This document shows, in pieces, positions 25,601 through 33,670 of a DNA stretch of 64,000 nt. The stretch is from contig JAJPKN010000038.1 of the NCBI GenBank assembly GCA_021323695.1, forward strand, positions 106,739 through 170,738, in the 5' to 3' direction. Numbering within the stretch: the first letter of the stretch is position 1; each line of letters starts with the position of its first letter. Source of the stretch: Actinomycetota bacterium. Lineage in GTDB: Bacteria; Actinomycetota; Acidimicrobiia; Acidimicrobiales; Palsa-688. Below the pieces are notes generated by a model. The model was not told where the DNA came from. It made no database searches and worked only from the letters and a program-made list of their open reading frames with translations. The position numbers and the translations under genes were made by a program.

Positions 25601-26063
25601 GCGTGGGACAAGCGCGAGCAGCGACTTCGTGTGGGCTTCGCACTGGCCACAGCAGGACCTTACAGTCACGCGCGACCTCGGCCTTATAGCCCTGCCCGCG
25701 ACGCTCATAATGGCAGCCCACGCACCCGGCTCGGGCAGCCAGGCGAGCCCGGGCGGCTCGGTGGTCGTGAGCGGAACGGGCTTCGGCGCCAAACAAGGCA
25801 GTGTCGTCCTCGTAGGTTGGGCGAGCTCATTGCCGCCCGCGTACTACCAGGTGTGGCCAACAGGCCCTCGGGCCCATGTGGTCGGCGCGCAAGACATCGC
25901 TACCTGGAGTAACACACGAGTCGTCTTCAGTGTGCCGGCCGGGCTCGCCCCAGGCAACTACGCCGTCTGGGTGCTGAACGCGCGTTGGGGCCCCTGGGCG
26001 GTGGTGGGCGACGTCCATATGATCTCAGTGGCTGCACCGGGGAGACAGTGCGCCGCTGCCTGA
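22641..26063 (+). CDS. Very large Tat-exported protein with IPT/TIG domains
   Basis: This is a 1140-residue exported protein. The N-terminus MSRRTLLKLSSVGVALAAAA fits a Tat signal (S-R-R-x-L-L-K then a hydrophobic core). A Pro/Thr-rich linker follows at about residues 35-75. A region at about 180-330 has SLH-like helices such as LTRADAVVLLARSLGL. At least three IPT/TIG-like beta domains follow, each opening with a 'SPxxGxxGxxVxxxGxxFG' pattern: near 337 (SGSNFG), near 795 (VRGTGFGRVG) and near 1040 (VSGTGFGAKQG). A central Cys-containing stretch (CVQGCETLYG) lies near 515. It starts at GTG 22641 with a GGAG SD. It is a surface or secreted protein of unknown task, sitting as the only intact gene among transposon debris inside the pst locus. 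Confidence 0.85.
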   Translation: MSRRTLLKLSSVGVALAAAALGVANVRTPTLAQSTPPLSTALPTSLPPSATLPPGVTPPTGVTLPSYPPSTLGGLTETLVQQFLAQGRLPAGITAQDVQALLGAPSSELPPQLAELTKALSGLASAGLDGPLASDVACTLASAVGTTTGSPDLTNLPWAQAAVGALSTTGALSGVFKATSTGGFGPGQQTLQWQWVALVMRGVGALPSGNGLAAQLGSPSSVVRLAVGRGLFPPGGGVTPSPRSTIDVGQAVTLLTRALGLGGLADQLGALAPSSGLPSGTPRWAGGAMTLAHGLGLLDDIGLSATAPLTRADAVVLLARSLGLYGTVVDALDKPTLTGVSPGVLGPGMRAALSGSNFGQVGGTVAWRPRSGATQMVSVVSWSTSVVTVQLPEHVASGPGELVLLTKDGAVATAAAEVAPPAFRVVRDMPGGQVDLASAGHNYYVKPTVARALLAMPASAQLQWSRKVGLVLGSGSTEVLGVAAPERPALSVHPIPASHEQRELAASVAAANPCVQGCETLYGPGVTPYSPGLSSTQVTYDVPCATVLGYNVCSGWADASSDLGGVVGGYGDPTGYFTQVGAALSGASLVTGGTMDATLGLSYAPKYAGDLVVVNAKVITDQVDGGVGVAGAGTAPVHVYANAGSYGTEESTVASRLSTMSASVASWPDLSSADLAEQALSKLDAINDTAQTLWQLEGLPGEIGTGHVSSFSWSGTGQAGQDLQVSIDTQAVVASNGLAQTEVNAVSGVVLVKITELAPAALPASSGAACIDPPGVSGRLAISSVTPASGTAGTAIVVRGTGFGRVGQLAFYNPVIGTETDAVVQSWEPDEVRAAVPYMAPGQSQLFVFPTPYSCSTEVPAAFDMKGPTVTATTLSLGQPVFTVTGDGFGPGPCAQHVVRLECMPGATASTLGAGTVSLQLVKGPGGGLPAEPLALNATPYVTSWSNGGFTVLLGPLLGHMPLPGTYRVVLTRRFSDHGWALAEVHPRGTSASSDFVWASHWPQQDLTVTRDLGLIALPATLIMAAHAPGSGSQASPGGSVVVSGTGFGAKQGSVVLVGWASSLPPAYYQVWPTGPRAHVVGAQDIATWSNTRVVFSVPAGLAPGNYAVWVLNARWGPWAVVGDVHMISVAAPGRQCAAA

Positions 26064-26490
26064 CCGGACAATTTCCTTGGAGTAGTTGAAGAACTTGGGA
26101 GTGTGTGATCAGGGCACGGGCAGGGCCTCGGCTGTGCCAGGCTGAGAGCACCTTCTGTTTGCGGTGGCCAGTTCAAGCGGCTGGCGACAACCTGACGCGG
26201 TGGCCGAGGGCCTTGAGCTGGTGGACGAGGTGGTCGGCGCGGCGCCGTTGGTCGATGCGCGTGGCGTAGAAGCCCGCTCCGATCTCTTACCGCCGGGAAC
26301 CGTAGGCGTGCAACGGCGTGTGCCGCGTCTCAGCGGCTCAGGGCACCTCCGGGAACGTCAGAAGAGCCAGGAAGTTCACCACTGCCTGGCCAATATGTAG
26401 CCTTGTGTTTACTTAAAGTTCAACTCCTCGGCGTAGCGTACCTGGCGTGGAACTGTGCCAAGCTGCGCAAGACTGCCCCGCCAAGGCCCT
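26064..26490. other. Interval between the exported protein and pstB
   Basis: It contains a leftward transposase-tail remnant and otherwise no supported gene. It should contain the new promoter for pstB-pstC-pstA, but no PHO box was found. This suggests the insertion separated these genes from PhoP control, unless transcription reads through. Confidence 0.5.
26173..26280 (-). pseudogene. Transposase C-terminal remnant
   Basis: The leftward frame GFYATRIDQRRRADHLVHQL continues to LGHRVRLSPAA and a TGA. It has the same C-terminal style as the remnant at 20810-20925. The rest of the gene is missing. The two remnants bracket the inserted segment in the same orientation. Confidence 0.4.
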
Positions 26491-27315
26491 ATGAGCCCGG
26501 CCTTGGCCTCGACCCCGACCACGCCAGCGCAGTGGCCGGAGGCGGTGGACCTCACCACCAGGCCCGTGGCACTGCGCACCTGCGACCTCACTTTGGGCTT
26601 CGGCAGCAGGACCGTGCTCCAGGGCGTCAACCTCGGCTTCCCCAAGGGCACCGTGACCGCCCTGATCGGCCCCACCGGCTCGGGCAAGACAACACTGCTC
26701 AGGTCGCTCAACCGGATGAACGACAAGGTCCCCAAGCACTGGCACCAAGGCGACGTCCTGCTGGACGGCCAGAGCATCTTCGCCCCCGGTGTGCAGTTGA
26801 TGGCGCTACGGCGCCGGGTGGGGATGGTGTTCCAGAGGCCCAACCCGTTCCCGATGTCGATCGCCGACAACGTCCTGGCCGGGGTCAAGGCGCACCGCAT
26901 AGCCAGCCGCCAGCACCACAAGGCCATAGTCAAAGCCAGGCTCAGCGAAGTGGGGCTGTTGGACGCGGTGAGCGACCGGCTCGGCTCGTCGCCGTTCACC
27001 CTTTCGGGTGGCCAGCAGCAGCTCCTGTGCCTGGCCCGGGCCCTGGCCGTGGGGCCTGACGTGCTGTTGCTGGACGAGCCCACGTCGTCGCTCGACCCCA
27101 TCTCCACCGAGCACATCGAGTCGCTCCTGCGAGCCCTGGTGCCAGCGCTCACCATCGTGATCGTGACCCACAACCTGGCCCAAGCCCGGCGGGTGGCCGA
27201 CCAGACCGCTTTCTTCTACCAAGGACGGCTGGTCGAGGCGGCCCCGACGGCTCGGCTGTTCGAGGAGCCGAGCGAGCCCGAAACCGCCCGCTATGTGAGC
27301 GGGCGGATGGGCTGA
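26491..27315 (+). CDS. pstB: Phosphate ABC transporter ATP-binding protein
   Basis: This 274-residue ATPase energises phosphate uptake. Walker A is GPTGSGKTT, the PstB-specific LNRMND follows, and the Q-loop segment VFQRPNPFPMSI is diagnostic. The signature is LSGGQQQLLCLARAL and Walker B is VLLLDEPTSSLDP. The ATG at 26491 is preferred over the earlier in-frame start at 26455. It precedes pstC and pstA, an order different from the common pstSCAB. Confidence 0.94.
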   Translation: MSPALASTPTTPAQWPEAVDLTTRPVALRTCDLTLGFGSRTVLQGVNLGFPKGTVTALIGPTGSGKTTLLRSLNRMNDKVPKHWHQGDVLLDGQSIFAPGVQLMALRRRVGMVFQRPNPFPMSIADNVLAGVKAHRIASRQHHKAIVKARLSEVGLLDAVSDRLGSSPFTLSGGQQQLLCLARALAVGPDVLLLDEPTSSLDPISTEHIESLLRALVPALTIVIVTHNLAQARRVADQTAFFYQGRLVEAAPTARLFEEPSEPETARYVSGRMG

Positions 27316-27366
27316 GCCAAGCGAGCCGGCCGACAGGCCAGCCCCAGCACCTGCTCAGAGCCGACC

Positions 27367-28482
27367 GTGCCCAAGGCCCAGCGGATCCCAATGGCCCGCC
27401 AACCCTCAGCGGTGGCAACGGCCAAGGGCCAGGTGCAGCCCGGCCCCAAGTGGGCCGGGCGGGCGGTGGCCACTGCCGCCCGCAACCTGGCCCGCAGTGG
27501 CTGGCTCCTGCGGGGGGCCACCGGCGCCGCCGCGCTGGTCCCCGTCGTAGCCCTGGCTGGCATCCTGGCCGTGCTGGCCGAGCGGGCGTGGCCGGCCATC
27601 GTCTACAACGGCTTGGGGTTCTTCACCCACGTGGCCTGGGACCCGGGCAGCTCCTACGGCAACCCGGTGAGGACGGGCGGGGCCCTTCACCAGGCGGGCG
27701 CCACCTTCGGGGCCTTGCCGCTCATATTGGGCACCCTGGGGTCGTCGGCCATCGCCATCGTCGTCGCGGTCCCGGTGTCCGTGGGCGCCGCGCTGGTGGT
27801 GGTAGAAAAACTGCCACCTCGCATGGCCAATGTCCTCGGCCTGTTCCTGGAGGTCCTGGCCGGCATCCCGAGCGTGGTGTTCGGCCTGTGGGGAGCCCTC
27901 AGCTTCGGCCCGCTGATCGCCCGGGACCTGGCACCGTTGGTGGCCAGGCACGTCCCGGACCTGCCCGTGCTCAACTTCTTCCGGGGCAGCACCGGCAACG
28001 GCGAGGGCCTTTTGACCGCCGGGCTGGTGCTGGCCGTGATGGTCGTCCCGATCGTGGCCTCCACCACCCGTGACCTGTTGCGCCAGGTGCCCGCCCTCCC
28101 CAAAGAAGGTGCTCGGGCGCTCGGCCTGAGCGACTGGGAAGTCTCGCGCCTGGTCAGCCTCCCCTGGGCCCGGTCGGGGATCATCGGGGCCTCGCTGCTC
28201 GGCCTGGCCCGTGCCCTGGGAGAGACCATGGCCGTAGCCATGGTCTCGGGCGCCTTCTTGGGGGCGAACCCGTCGAACATCTACCTGCCGTTCACCACCA
28301 TCGCGGCCACCATCGTCTCCCAACTGGACTCCGCCTTCACCGACGGCACGGGGTTCTACGTGAGGGCCCTGGCCGAAGCAGCCTTGGTGCTGGCAGTGAT
28401 AACCCTCGTGGCCAACGTCGCCGCCCGCCTGCTCGTGCGCAAAGCCGGGGGGGTCGCGCTCCCGGTAGGCCGAGGCATCTAG
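27367..28482 (+). CDS. pstC: Phosphate ABC transporter permease PstC
   Basis: This 371-residue permease has about six membrane helices. The large periplasmic segment after the first helix is typical of PstC. The cytoplasmic EAA loop reads [20 protein letters not shown], and [17 protein letters not shown] follows. The start is GTG at 27367. The gene is separated from pstA by only 2 nt. Confidence 0.94.
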   Translation: MPKAQRIPMARQPSAVATAKGQVQPGPKWAGRAVATAARNLARSGWLLRGATGAAALVPVVALAGILAVLAERAWPAIVYNGLGFFTHVAWDPGSSYGNPVRTGGALHQAGATFGALPLILGTLGSSAIAIVVAVPVSVGAALVVVEKLPPRMANVLGLFLEVLAGIPSVVFGLWGALSFGPLIARDLAPLVARHVPDLPVLNFFRGSTGNGEGLLTAGLVLAVMVVPIVASTTRDLLRQVPALPKEGARALGLSDWEVSRLVSLPWARSGIIGASLLGLARALGETMAVAMVSGAFLGANPSNIYLPFTTIAATIVSQLDSAFTDGTGFYVRALAEAALVLAVITLVANVAARLLVRKAGGVALPVGRGI

Positions 28483-28484
28483 CC

Positions 28485-29399
28485 ATGGCTTCACCGGCTG
28501 CGACCTCCCTCTCCGGCGCCGGCGCCCGGGAGCCACTGGACCTTTACGGGCGGCCACCGTGGCGGAGGCGGGCCGCCGACCGGGCCGGCTGGGCCGCTTG
28601 CTTGCTGGCACTGGCGCTCATGGGTGCGCCCTTGGTGTCGGTGCTCTGGGGCGTGGTGGGACGAGCCCTGCCCGGCTGGCGCTGGGACGTCCTCTGGCAG
28701 CCGGCCACCAGCCAGGGCGGGGGCCTGGGAAGCGAGATCTTGGGGACCCTGGTCATCGTGGCCGGGGTGGTGGTGGTGGCCGGGACGGTCGGCATCGGGT
28801 CGGGCATCTTCCTGTCCGAGTACGCGTCAGGTATGGCCGGCTCCGTGCTCCGGGCCGGCTCAGAGGTGCTGGCCGGCATACCCTCCATCGTCCTCGGCTA
28901 CGTCGGCTACCTCGCCCTCGTGATCGGCCTCCACTGGCAGTTCTCCCTCGGGGCCGCCCTGCTCACCCTTTCGGTGCTGACCGCCCCCTACATTGCCAAG
29001 AGCACCGAGGCCGCTTTGCGCCAGGTCCCCACCTCCTACCGGGAGGGAGCCGACGCCCTGGGCATGGCCCCGTTGCACGCCATGCGCCGCATAACATTGA
29101 AGGCGGCGCTGCCCGGAGTGGTTACGGGCTTGCTGATCGCGGTGGCCATCGCCATCGGCGAGACCGCACCGTTGCTTTACACCGCTGGCTTCACCGACAA
29201 CTTGCCCAGCCTGCGCTGGGCCCACAACCCGGTGGGCTACCTCACCTATGCGGTGTGGACCTTTTACAACCAGCCCTCGAATGTGTTCCAGGACCTGTCG
29301 TTCGACGCGGCATTGGTGCTGGTGGTAATGGTCCTGGTACTGATAGCCGTCTCCCGTGCCGTGGTGGCTCGGGCGGGGCGGCACGCCGAGCGGAACTGA
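28485..29399 (+). CDS. pstA: Phosphate ABC transporter permease PstA
   Basis: This 304-residue permease forms the channel with PstC. It has six membrane helices and an EAA loop VPTSYREGADALGMAPLHAM, followed by AIGETAPLLYTAGF. The ATG is at 28485. It is the last gene of the operon; phoU is not in the window. It converges on the kdp operon across about 100 bp of GC-rich inverted-repeat DNA that may terminate both. Confidence 0.94.
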   Translation: MASPAATSLSGAGAREPLDLYGRPPWRRRAADRAGWAACLLALALMGAPLVSVLWGVVGRALPGWRWDVLWQPATSQGGGLGSEILGTLVIVAGVVVVAGTVGIGSGIFLSEYASGMAGSVLRAGSEVLAGIPSIVLGYVGYLALVIGLHWQFSLGAALLTLSVLTAPYIAKSTEAALRQVPTSYREGADALGMAPLHAMRRITLKAALPGVVTGLLIAVAIAIGETAPLLYTAGFTDNLPSLRWAHNPVGYLTYAVWTFYNQPSNVFQDLSFDAALVLVVMVLVLIAVSRAVVARAGRHAERN

Positions 29400-29504
29400 A
29401 ACCTCCTCGGCTGGCCGGGCAAGCCAGCCCAAGGCCGGCTGAGCACCGCCCAGGCCAGGCCACCCGCAAGCCCGGCCCCCGGCCTGGCCAACGCCTGGGC
29501 TGGG

Positions 29505-30722
29505 TCAAAGATCTTCGGCCAGCTCCTGGTCACGGGGGCCGTCTGGTGCCTCCCGGCGGGCGATCACATGGACGTCGACCCCCAGCTTGCTGGCCTTGCG
29601 GATGACCCGCCGGACCACCGGCCTGCCCCTCATGGCCAGCTCCTGCCACCGGCTGCGCCGGCTGGAACCGATGACGATCTGGGTTATCTGGTAGCGCTGG
29701 GCGAAGTCGGCTATGGCCTGGGCCGGGTCGTGGTGCTCGACCTCGTACCAGTGGGCACCCAGGTCGGCGGCCAAGGCCTTCAGGTCCTCCACCGCCCGGC
29801 GGTCCGGGGAACGGGCGACATCGCCCACGGCCACGTGCAGCACGCTCAGTTGCCCCTTGGCCCGGGCCGCGATGCGAGCCGCCCGGCGCAGCAGCCCGTC
29901 GGTGCCCGGGGCACCGGTCACAGGCACCAAGATCCGCTCCGCCGTTTCCCAAAGGCGCCTTTCATTGTGCTGGTGGAGGTGCTCGAGCAGTTCCTCCTCG
30001 GTCTCGTCCGCCAGGAAGCGCAGGGCCAGCTCCCGAAGTGCGATCAGGTTGTCGGTCTGGAAAAAGTGCGTCAGGGCGTGCGGCACCTTGTCCCGGGGGT
30101 AGATGTTGCCGTGCAGCATCCGCCGGCGCAGCTGCTCGGGAGACGAGTCGACCAGTTCGATCTGGTTGGCCTTGCGCACCACCCAGTCGGGCACCCTCTC
30201 GCGTACCTTGGTGCCCGTCATCTGCTCCACCGCGTCGGCGAGGCTCTCCAGGTGCTGGATGTTGACCGTGGTGATGACGTCGGTCCCGTTGTCCAAGAGG
30301 GTGAGCACGTCCTGCCAGCGCTTTTCGTGCGGCCCCGAGCCCGGGACGTTGGTGTGGGCCAGCTCGTCCACCAGGGCAACCTTGGGGTGGCGGCGCAGGA
30401 CCGCGTCGAGGTCCATTTCCTCAAAGCGCGTCCCCCGGTACTCGACCACCTTGCGGGGCACGACCTCGAAGCCTTCTACCAGCGCCTCGGTAAGGGGGCG
30501 GTGGTGGCACTCGACGAACCCGATGACCACGTCGGTGCCGCGCTCCAGCCGGCGGCGGCCTTCGCTCAACATGGCATAGGTCTTGCCCACGCCGGCCGCG
30601 GCCCCTAGGTAGATGCGGAAATGCCCCGCCGGGGCGACGACGTCGCCTTCCCCGGCCTGCTCCTGCCCGGCGGCACCCGCCCGGCCCTCCTCCACTACCT
30701 CCGGTGGCCGCTCAGCCGGCAT
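29505..30722 (-). CDS. Stand-alone KdpD N-terminal sensor (KdpD domain plus USP domain)
   Basis: This 405-residue protein corresponds to the cytoplasmic N-terminal half of KdpD only. Walker A GAAAGVGKT is at residues 40-48. The Walker-B-like VALVDELAHTNVPGS and the TTVNIQHLESL segment follow. A universal-stress-protein domain from about residue 245 to 385 contains ILVPVTG and the nucleotide loop IVIGSSRRSRW. There are no membrane helices, no DHp and no ATPase domain. The histidine-kinase half is a separate gene at the start of the operon. The ATG at 30722 lies within the 3' end of the OB-fold gene, implying coupling. It is probably a K+/ATP or c-di-AMP sensing subunit acting in trans. Confidence 0.9.
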   Translation of the reverse strand: MPAERPPEVVEEGRAGAAGQEQAGEGDVVAPAGHFRIYLGAAAGVGKTYAMLSEGRRRLERGTDVVIGFVECHHRPLTEALVEGFEVVPRKVVEYRGTRFEEMDLDAVLRRHPKVALVDELAHTNVPGSGPHEKRWQDVLTLLDNGTDVITTVNIQHLESLADAVEQMTGTKVRERVPDWVVRKANQIELVDSSPEQLRRRMLHGNIYPRDKVPHALTHFFQTDNLIALRELALRFLADETEEELLEHLHQHNERRLWETAERILVPVTGAPGTDGLLRRAARIAARAKGQLSVLHVAVGDVARSPDRRAVEDLKALAADLGAHWYEVEHHDPAQAIADFAQRYQITQIVIGSSRRSRWQELAMRGRPVVRRVIRKASKLGVDVHVIARREAPDGPRDQELAEDL

Positions 30723-31002
30723 AGCCCTCAAGACGGTACAAGGGGTTCCAAATGGCCAAGCGCTTTGCCTGGGCCCGGACGGTGCCCTCGAAACTGCAGC
30801 GGGCCCCGGCCACAAGCCCGGGGACGGCGTCCCTGCCCACGAACACCAGGTCCACCTCGCCTGTCCCGTCGCTCACCCGGCACAAGAAGATCTTGCCCGC
30901 TCGAGCCTCGACGTGGCGCACCACTCCAGAGCCAACGATGGGCCGGCGGTCCTCCGCCTGGCTGAGCGGGGTGGGCGGGCCGCTCAGCTCCCAGGCGCTC
31001 AA
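30712..31002 (-). CDS. Small OB-fold protein in the kdp operon
   Basis: This 96-residue protein contains an OB-fold pattern: VVRHVEARAGKIFLCRVSDG, TGEVDLVFVGR, PGLVAGARCSFEGTV and AIWNPLYRLE. It resembles the actinobacterial OB-fold proteins encoded beside Trk potassium-uptake regulators, for example the one next to ceoB/ceoC in mycobacteria, as I recall. The start is TTG in a TTGA overlap with kdpC, and the gene overlaps the kdpD N-terminal gene by 11 nt, so it is firmly embedded in the operon. The ligand (nucleic acid or other) is unknown. Confidence 0.75.
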   Translation of the reverse strand: MSAWELSGPPTPLSQAEDRRPIVGSGVVRHVEARAGKIFLCRVSDGTGEVDLVFVGRDAVPGLVAGARCSFEGTVRAQAKRLAIWNPLYRLEGYAG

Positions 31003-31577
31003 TGCCTGTGCTCCAGCCTGGCCAGGGCCACGTTGAGCTCCAAGACGTCGATGTACGGGGCACCCAGGAACCCCAGCTCCCGGTGGTGGAGCTCCTGGCG
31101 GGCCATCTTGTACAGCTCGGCCGCAGGCAAGTGGTTTGCCCGGGCCACCGCGGGCACCTGGGCGTCGGCGTCGGCCAGAGAGATGTCTGGGTCCACCAGG
31201 CTGCCCGACGTGGTCACCAGGTCCACCGTGGGGCGGGAGATCCCCTCGCGGCGCAGGCGGGCGGCCTGGCGGGCAACGAACTGCTCCAGGGCCAGGCTAC
31301 GCGGCCCAAGCTGCTCGGTCCCCGACACCACCACCTGGTCAGGTTTGTTCACCAAGACGTAACCGTCCGGCCGGCCCTGGAACCACTTGGGCCCCGGCCA
31401 TTGCTGGCCGATCAGGGCCGAACCGACGACCCGGCCGCCGTCGGTCACCAAGGAGCCCTCGGCCTGGTGCTTGAAGAACAACATGGCGACCCCGGTGCCA
31501 GCCAACGGGTACCCCAGCCCGAGCACGGCCAGGAACACGAACGACAAGACGACGGCACGGCGCAGGTTGGTGAGCAT
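30999..31577 (-). CDS. kdpC: Potassium-transporting ATPase subunit C
   Basis: This 192-residue KdpC has one N-terminal membrane helix (RAVVLSFVFLAVLGLGYPLAG) followed by an extracellular domain. It carries GQQWPGPKWFQGRP, the long SGS-LVDPDIS motif (TTSGSLVDPDISLADA) and VLELNVALARL at the end. The ATG at 31577 overlaps the kdpB stop as TGATG. It stabilises the KdpFABC complex. Confidence 0.95.
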   Translation of the reverse strand: MLTNLRRAVVLSFVFLAVLGLGYPLAGTGVAMLFFKHQAEGSLVTDGGRVVGSALIGQQWPGPKWFQGRPDGYVLVNKPDQVVVSGTEQLGPRSLALEQFVARQAARLRREGISRPTVDLVTTSGSLVDPDISLADADAQVPAVARANHLPAAELYKMARQELHHRELGFLGAPYIDVLELNVALARLEHRH

Positions 31578-33670
31578 CAGTGCCAGCCCACGGCGGTCAG
31601 GAACAGGTCTATGAGCTTGATGAAGACGAACGGCACCACCAGGCCGCCGACGCCGTAGACGAGCACGTTGCGGCGCAGCGCCACCATCGCCGGTGCCGGC
31701 CGCCACTTGACGCCACGCAGGGCCAGGGGCACCAAGGCCACGATGACCAAGGCGTTGAACATGACGGCAGACAGCACGGCGCTGGTTGGGCTGTGCAACC
31801 TCATGATGTTGAGGGCATTGAGCTGCGGGTAGGTGGCGGAGAACAGAGCAGGGATTATGGCGAAGTACTTGGCAACGTCGTTGGCGATAGAAAACGTTGT
31901 AAGCGCCCCACGGGTGATCAACAATTGCTTGCCCACTTCGACCACGTCTATGAGCTTGGTCGGGTTCGAGTCCAAGTCGACCATGTTGCCTGCCTCTTTC
32001 GCCGCCGTGGTCCCGGTGTTCATTGCCACCCCGACATCTGCCTGGGCCAGGGCGGGTGCGTCATTGGTACCGTCACCCATCATGGCCACGAGCTTGCCGC
32101 CTGCTTGCTCAGCTTTTATCAGTTCCATCTTCCGTTCGGGCGTTGCCTCGGCTAGGTAGTCGTCCACACCGGCCTCTTGGGCGATGGCGGCAGCAGTGAG
32201 GGGGTTGTCGCCAGTCACCATGACCGTGCGGATGCCCATCGCCCGCAGGTTGTCGAAACGCTCCCTTATACCTTCCTTCACAACGTCTTTCAGCTCGATC
32301 ACACCCAGGACCTCAGGGCCGTCCGCCACCACTAGCGGCGTGCTCCCCGAGCGGGCCAGGCCCTCGACCACGTCGTCTAGTTCGGGCGGCACCGTGCCGC
32401 CTTGGGCCGCCACCCACTGGCGCACCGCGCCGGCGGCCCCCTTGCGCACCCGCCTGGCACCCAGGTCGATGCCTGACATACGGGTCGACGCCGAAAAGGG
32501 CACGAAGACAGGGCCCTCGGCCATGTCCCGCTCACGGATCTGGAACAGCCTCTTGGCCAGCACGACGACCGAGCGGCCCTCGGGGGTCTCGTCGGCCAGC
32601 GATGCCAGCTGGGCGGCCTCGGCCACCTCTTGGTCGTCGTGGCCACCGACGGGGACGAACCGGCTGGCCACCCGGTTGCCGAGGGTGATGGTCCCGGTCT
32701 TGTCCAGCAGCAGTGTCTGGACGTCCCCCGCCGCCTCGACGGCACGCCCGCTCATGGCCAGCACGTTGCGTTGCACCAGGCGGTCCATGCCGGCGATCCC
32801 GATGGCAGACAAAAGAGCGCCAATGGTGGTAGGGATCAGGCAGACCAAAAGAGCTACCAGGGTGACGACGTCCAACGAACCGTGGGTGTGGCTCAATATG
32901 TCGGAGAACCTGCTGAAAGGCTGCAGGACGACCACCACCGGGAGGAACACCAGCGTGAGGGCAGCGAGGAGGATCGTAAGAGCTACCTCATTGGGCGTCT
33001 TTTGCCGGTTGGCCCCCTCCACCAGCGAGATCATGCGGTCCAAGAAGGTGTGGCCGGGCTCTGCCGTGATGCGCACGACAATGCGGTCCGACAGGACCTT
33101 GGTCCCGCCCGTCACGGCCGAGCGGTCACCGCCTGATTCGCGTATAACCGGCGCCGACTCACCCGTTATGGCCGATTCGTCCACTGAAGCAATGCCCTCG
33201 ACAACCTCGCCGTCCGAAGGGATGAGGTCGCCTGCCTCGCACACCACCAAGTCCCCGCGTGACAACGCGGAGGTTGGCACACGCTCCTCGCTGCCGCCCG
33301 CGCCCAAGCGCCGGGCCAGGGTACCGGTCCTCGTGCGCCGCAGCGTGGCGGCCTGGGCCTTGCCCCTCCCCTCGGCCATGGCTTCAGCGAAGTTGGCGAA
33401 CAGCACGGTCAGCAGGAGCCAGGCTGTGACCGACCAGCTGAAAACGCTTGGGTGGGCAATGGCTTCCAAGAAGGTGACCCCGGTGCCCACCAGGACCACG
33501 AACATGACAGGGTTCCTCACTTGCGCCCGGGGGCTCAGTTTCCTCAGCGAGCCGACCGCCGCTAGTCGGAGGATCTCCAGGTCGAACAGGCTCCGGGGCT
33601 GGGCCACGCCTTTGGCCGGCGGCGGGGTGGCCTGAGGTGAGGACGGTGGAGGCGCGGCCAGCGCCGTCAC
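31577..33670 (-). CDS. kdpB: Potassium-transporting ATPase ATP-binding subunit B
   Basis: This 697-residue P-type ATPase is the energising subunit of KdpFABC. The phosphorylation site is DKTGTIT. The TGES loop, [10 protein letters not shown], contains the serine that is inhibitorily phosphorylated in E. coli. [12 protein letters not shown] is the hinge motif. Membrane helices lie at about residues 45-90, 230-290 and 600-690. The GTG start overlaps the kdpA stop (GTGA). Confidence 0.97.
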   Translation of the reverse strand: MTALAAPPPSSPQATPPPAKGVAQPRSLFDLEILRLAAVGSLRKLSPRAQVRNPVMFVVLVGTGVTFLEAIAHPSVFSWSVTAWLLLTVLFANFAEAMAEGRGKAQAATLRRTRTGTLARRLGAGGSEERVPTSALSRGDLVVCEAGDLIPSDGEVVEGIASVDESAITGESAPVIRESGGDRSAVTGGTKVLSDRIVVRITAEPGHTFLDRMISLVEGANRQKTPNEVALTILLAALTLVFLPVVVVLQPFSRFSDILSHTHGSLDVVTLVALLVCLIPTTIGALLSAIGIAGMDRLVQRNVLAMSGRAVEAAGDVQTLLLDKTGTITLGNRVASRFVPVGGHDDQEVAEAAQLASLADETPEGRSVVVLAKRLFQIRERDMAEGPVFVPFSASTRMSGIDLGARRVRKGAAGAVRQWVAAQGGTVPPELDDVVEGLARSGSTPLVVADGPEVLGVIELKDVVKEGIRERFDNLRAMGIRTVMVTGDNPLTAAAIAQEAGVDDYLAEATPERKMELIKAEQAGGKLVAMMGDGTNDAPALAQADVGVAMNTGTTAAKEAGNMVDLDSNPTKLIDVVEVGKQLLITRGALTTFSIANDVAKYFAIIPALFSATYPQLNALNIMRLHSPTSAVLSAVMFNALVIVALVPLALRGVKWRPAPAMVALRRNVLVYGVGGLVVPFVFIKLIDLFLTAVGWH

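Noticed and set aside
29568..30608. 346-codon rightward ORF opposite the KdpD sensor half
   Set aside because: The minus strand encodes a complete KdpD-USP protein with Walker motifs; the plus frame is a shadow.
32184..33635. 483-codon rightward ORF opposite kdpB
   Set aside because: kdpB on the other strand has every P-type ATPase motif; this ORF has Ser/Thr/Arg-rich shadow composition.
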